7,945 bases of DNA from Verrucomicrobiales bacterium (GTDB lineage: Bacteria > Verrucomicrobiota > Verrucomicrobiia > Limisphaerales > UBA1096): positions 1 through 7,945 of the forward strand of contig WTHH01000561.1 of assembly GCA_011523195.1 (NCBI GenBank), read 5' to 3'. The notes under the pieces are model-generated. The model made no database searches, was not told the DNA's origin, and saw only the letters and a list, made by a program, of their open reading frames with translations. Shown one piece after another: positions 6,904 to 7,945 of the stretch. The position numbers and the translations under genes are program-made. Within the stretch, counting starts at the first letter, position 1, and each line of letters starts with the position of its first letter.

Positions 6904-7326
6904 TCAGCCGCGTCCCTCGTCGGCGTCGATGTACTGGAACATGCACTGGATATCGTCGCGATCCTGCAGGCCGGACTCGGCTTTGCGCTGGATCAACCGT
7001 TCGAGCAGTGCGCCCTCGGTGCCGTAACTGAGGAGGCTGGTGCTCAGGGCTTCCTTGTCGGCATCGGTTTTGTTCACGTTGGCCTTCACCCAGTCGCTGA
7101 CCTGTCCGTCGGTAATGGAGTTTTTGACCACCTCGACGAGTGTGTCGGGGGCGACACCGCTGGCCTCAAACCACGCGAGGTCGAACCCTTTGTGCAGGTA
7201 GTTCGGCTGGTAATCCTCGAGGAGTTGGCCGGATTCGTGCAGGCGGATCTTGTCGACGAGGCGGGGCAGGTGCACCCAGCCGTCCATCGTCTCGTACGGG
7301 CTTCGTGGATAGATTGTGTCGCTCAT
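6904..7326 (-). CDS. DUF5069 family protein
   Basis: A 140-residue soluble protein. The core 'PRSPYETMDGWVHLPRLVDKIRL' near the N-terminus, followed by 'YQPNYLHKGFDLAWFEASGVAPDTLVEVV' and 'VSDWVKANV', fits DUF5069, a family common in PVC and related bacteria and of unknown function. I choose the ATG at 7326 (MSDTIYP) over the one at 7383, since the extra 19 residues look like translated intergenic DNA and include the palindrome at 7348-7359. There is no Shine-Dalgarno sequence upstream; a weak TTGACT (7362-7367, minus strand) would place a transcript start very near the ATG, so the message could be leaderless. It is the first gene of a two-gene unit with DUF1802. Confidence 0.82.
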   Translation of the reverse strand: MSDTIYPRSPYETMDGWVHLPRLVDKIRLHESGQLLEDYQPNYLHKGFDLAWFEASGVAPDTLVEVVKNSITDGQVSDWVKANVNKTDADKEALSTSLLSYGTEGALLERLIQRKAESGLQDRDDIQCMFQYIDADEGRG

Positions 7327-7339
7327 TTTCGGCGCGGAA

Positions 7340-7367
7340 ACGGTAACGCTTGGCCAAGCGCAGTCAA
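7340..7367 (-). promoter_or_regulatory. Tentative promoter of the DUF5069-DUF1802 unit
   Basis: On the minus strand TTGACT (7362-7367) matches five of six bases of a -35 box and is followed after 16 nt by TACCGT (7340-7345), a poor -10 box. One copy of the iterated palindrome fills the spacer. The match is weak and the -10 unconvincing, so this is a candidate only. Confidence 0.2.
7348..7359. repeat. Iterated palindrome GCTTGGCCAAGC, copy 6 (intergenic)
   Basis: Perfect copy extended to 14 bp (7347-7360), lying 21 bp upstream of the chosen DUF5069 start. Degenerate half-copies (CCAAGCGCC, GGCCAAGG) follow at 7369-7385. Confidence 0.9.
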
Positions 7368-7452
7368 GCCAAGCGCCGGCCAAGGGGAAATTGTGTGATG
7401 TTTTTTTTGCCGTTTGCTACATTGCCGTAGTCAACTGAGCCTGATCCGATCC

Positions 7453-7805
7453 ATGTTTTTTGAACTGATTTTTCACCTGCACGTTTCGCGACGTATCGCC
7501 ATTGCGCTTGGTTTACTGGCGACCGCCGGTTCGTCTTCGCCGGCCGGGCTGGGCTGATCCTTGAGTCGGGTGTGCTGCCGCTATCGCCAAAACCGCCCGC
7601 GCTCACCTCGCGCCTGGCCAAGGGCGGCGCCCCGGTGCTGGTGATCGCCGGGCAGAAAGGTCAGCTTTATCGTATCGAGCAGTCGACCGACCTGAACGAG
7701 TGGAAGGTGTTCAGACTGGTCGAGGGCTTGGCCAAGCCGGTGGAAGTCAGCGTCCCAGCGGCACCGGCCGGAGGCACGCGGTTTTACCGCACGGTGACAC
7801 CGTAG
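7453..7805 (+). pseudogene. Small secreted protein gene, apparently split by a -1 frameshift
   Basis: Two adjoining open frames look like halves of one gene. The first, ATG 7453 to TGA 7555-7557, encodes a 34-residue signal-peptide-like stretch (VSRRIAIALGLLATAG followed by SSSPAGLG). The second lies in the -1 frame and continues through the same junction (in-frame 'GLILESGVLPLSP') to the TAG at 7803-7805. It has no ATG; its only visible starter is GTG 7572, which would give a 77-residue protein with no export signal. The second half contains 'GQLYRIEQSTDLNEWKVF' and ends 'TRFYRTVTP', a motif found at the ends of many verrucomicrobial exported proteins, so an upstream signal peptide is expected. 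A single missing base near 7548-7560 would explain the split. Alternatives are a sequencing error, a decaying gene, or a GTG-started cytoplasmic protein. Confidence 0.5.
7726..7737. repeat. Iterated palindrome GCTTGGCCAAGC, copy 7
   Basis: Perfect copy extended to 14 bp (7725-7738) in the split small secreted-protein gene. It reads GGC TTG GCC AAG CCG, Gly-Leu-Ala-Lys-Pro, the same frame as copy 5. Confidence 0.9.
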
Positions 7806-7817
7806 TTTTTGCCTTTC

Positions 7818-7829
7818 GCTTGGCCAAGC
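7818..7829. repeat. Iterated palindrome GCTTGGCCAAGC, copy 8 (intergenic)
   Basis: Perfect copy extended to 14 bp (7817-7830) in the 62-bp gap between the small secreted-protein gene and the last gene. It has no T-tract on either side, so it does not look like an intrinsic terminator. Confidence 0.9.
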
Positions 7830-7867
7830 GGGTGATTAGCCTCCGGGGCGAAATAAGTTGATCTGTT

Positions 7868-7945
7868 ATGAAGCCCATCCGAAACGCCTTTTGTCTGCTG
7901 GCAACACTTGGTTTTGTTGGCGCGGGGTTTGCCGCTGAGTCAGCC
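7868..7945 (+). CDS. N-terminus of an exported protein, truncated by the window end
   Basis: The ATG at 7868 opens a frame of 26 codons that runs off the window. It encodes a classical signal peptide: a basic start (MKPIRN), hydrophobic core (FCLLATLGFVGAGF) and a probable cleavage site after AGFAA. The mature function cannot be told. It begins 62 bp after the small secreted-protein gene on the same strand, with a palindrome copy between them. No strong Shine-Dalgarno sequence is seen. Confidence 0.65.
   Translation, partial: MKPIRNAFCLLATLGFVGAGFAAESA

Noticed and set aside
793..7829. Palindromes as a CRISPR array or as rho-independent terminators
   Set aside because: The copies are irregularly spaced, lie mostly in coding DNA, have no spacers of even length and no following T-tract. 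The perfect palindrome also leaves no natural loop.

Overview
The window reads as a chromosomal segment of a Gram-negative bacterium of the PVC superphylum, most likely Verrucomicrobiota. The evidence is the gene content: a secreted fusion of cytochrome c, PA14 and a C-terminal domain paired with a secreted beta-propeller 'dehydrogenase-like' protein, a DUF5069/DUF1802 pair, and a short secreted protein ending in the 'Y.IEQSTDL..W ... FYR' motif common in verrucomicrobial exported proteins. This assignment rests on recalled families, not on a search.

Layout. (1) Positions 1-2133, plus strand: the 3' part of a carbohydrate ABC transporter operon, with the C-terminus of a solute-binding protein and two MalF/MalG-type permeases that overlap at ATGA. 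No ATPase gene is visible. (2) Positions 2130-5231, minus strand: a two-gene operon for exported proteins, the cytochrome c/PA14 protein first and the beta-propeller protein second. It converges on the transporter operon, and the two stop codons share bases. (3) Positions 5335-6309, plus strand: a polyprenyl-phosphate sugar-1-phosphate transferase of the MraY/WecA/TagO superfamily, divergent from the cytochrome gene. (4) Positions 6339-7326, minus strand: a DUF5069 gene followed 7 bp later by a DUF1802 gene. (5) Positions 7453-7945, plus strand: a small secreted protein gene that appears split by a -1 frameshift, then the first 26 codons of another exported protein.

Working together: the transporter probably imports a sugar or glycoside. 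The exported heme protein and propeller could act on carbohydrate or alcohol substrates outside the cytoplasm and pass electrons to the respiratory chain. A functional link between the two is inferred only from proximity. The sugar-phosphate transferase probably starts a lipid-linked surface polysaccharide.

The most unusual signal is not a gene. A perfect palindrome, GCTTGGCCAAGC, occurs seven times in 7.9 kb, with an eighth copy differing at one base. Copies lie in coding sequence (two different reading frames, both gene orientations) and in intergenic DNA. A given 12-mer should occur far less than once by chance in this length. It behaves like a highly iterated palindrome, analogous in kind to HIP1 of cyanobacteria but with a different sequence. 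I know of no description of this element in this group, though I could not search for one.
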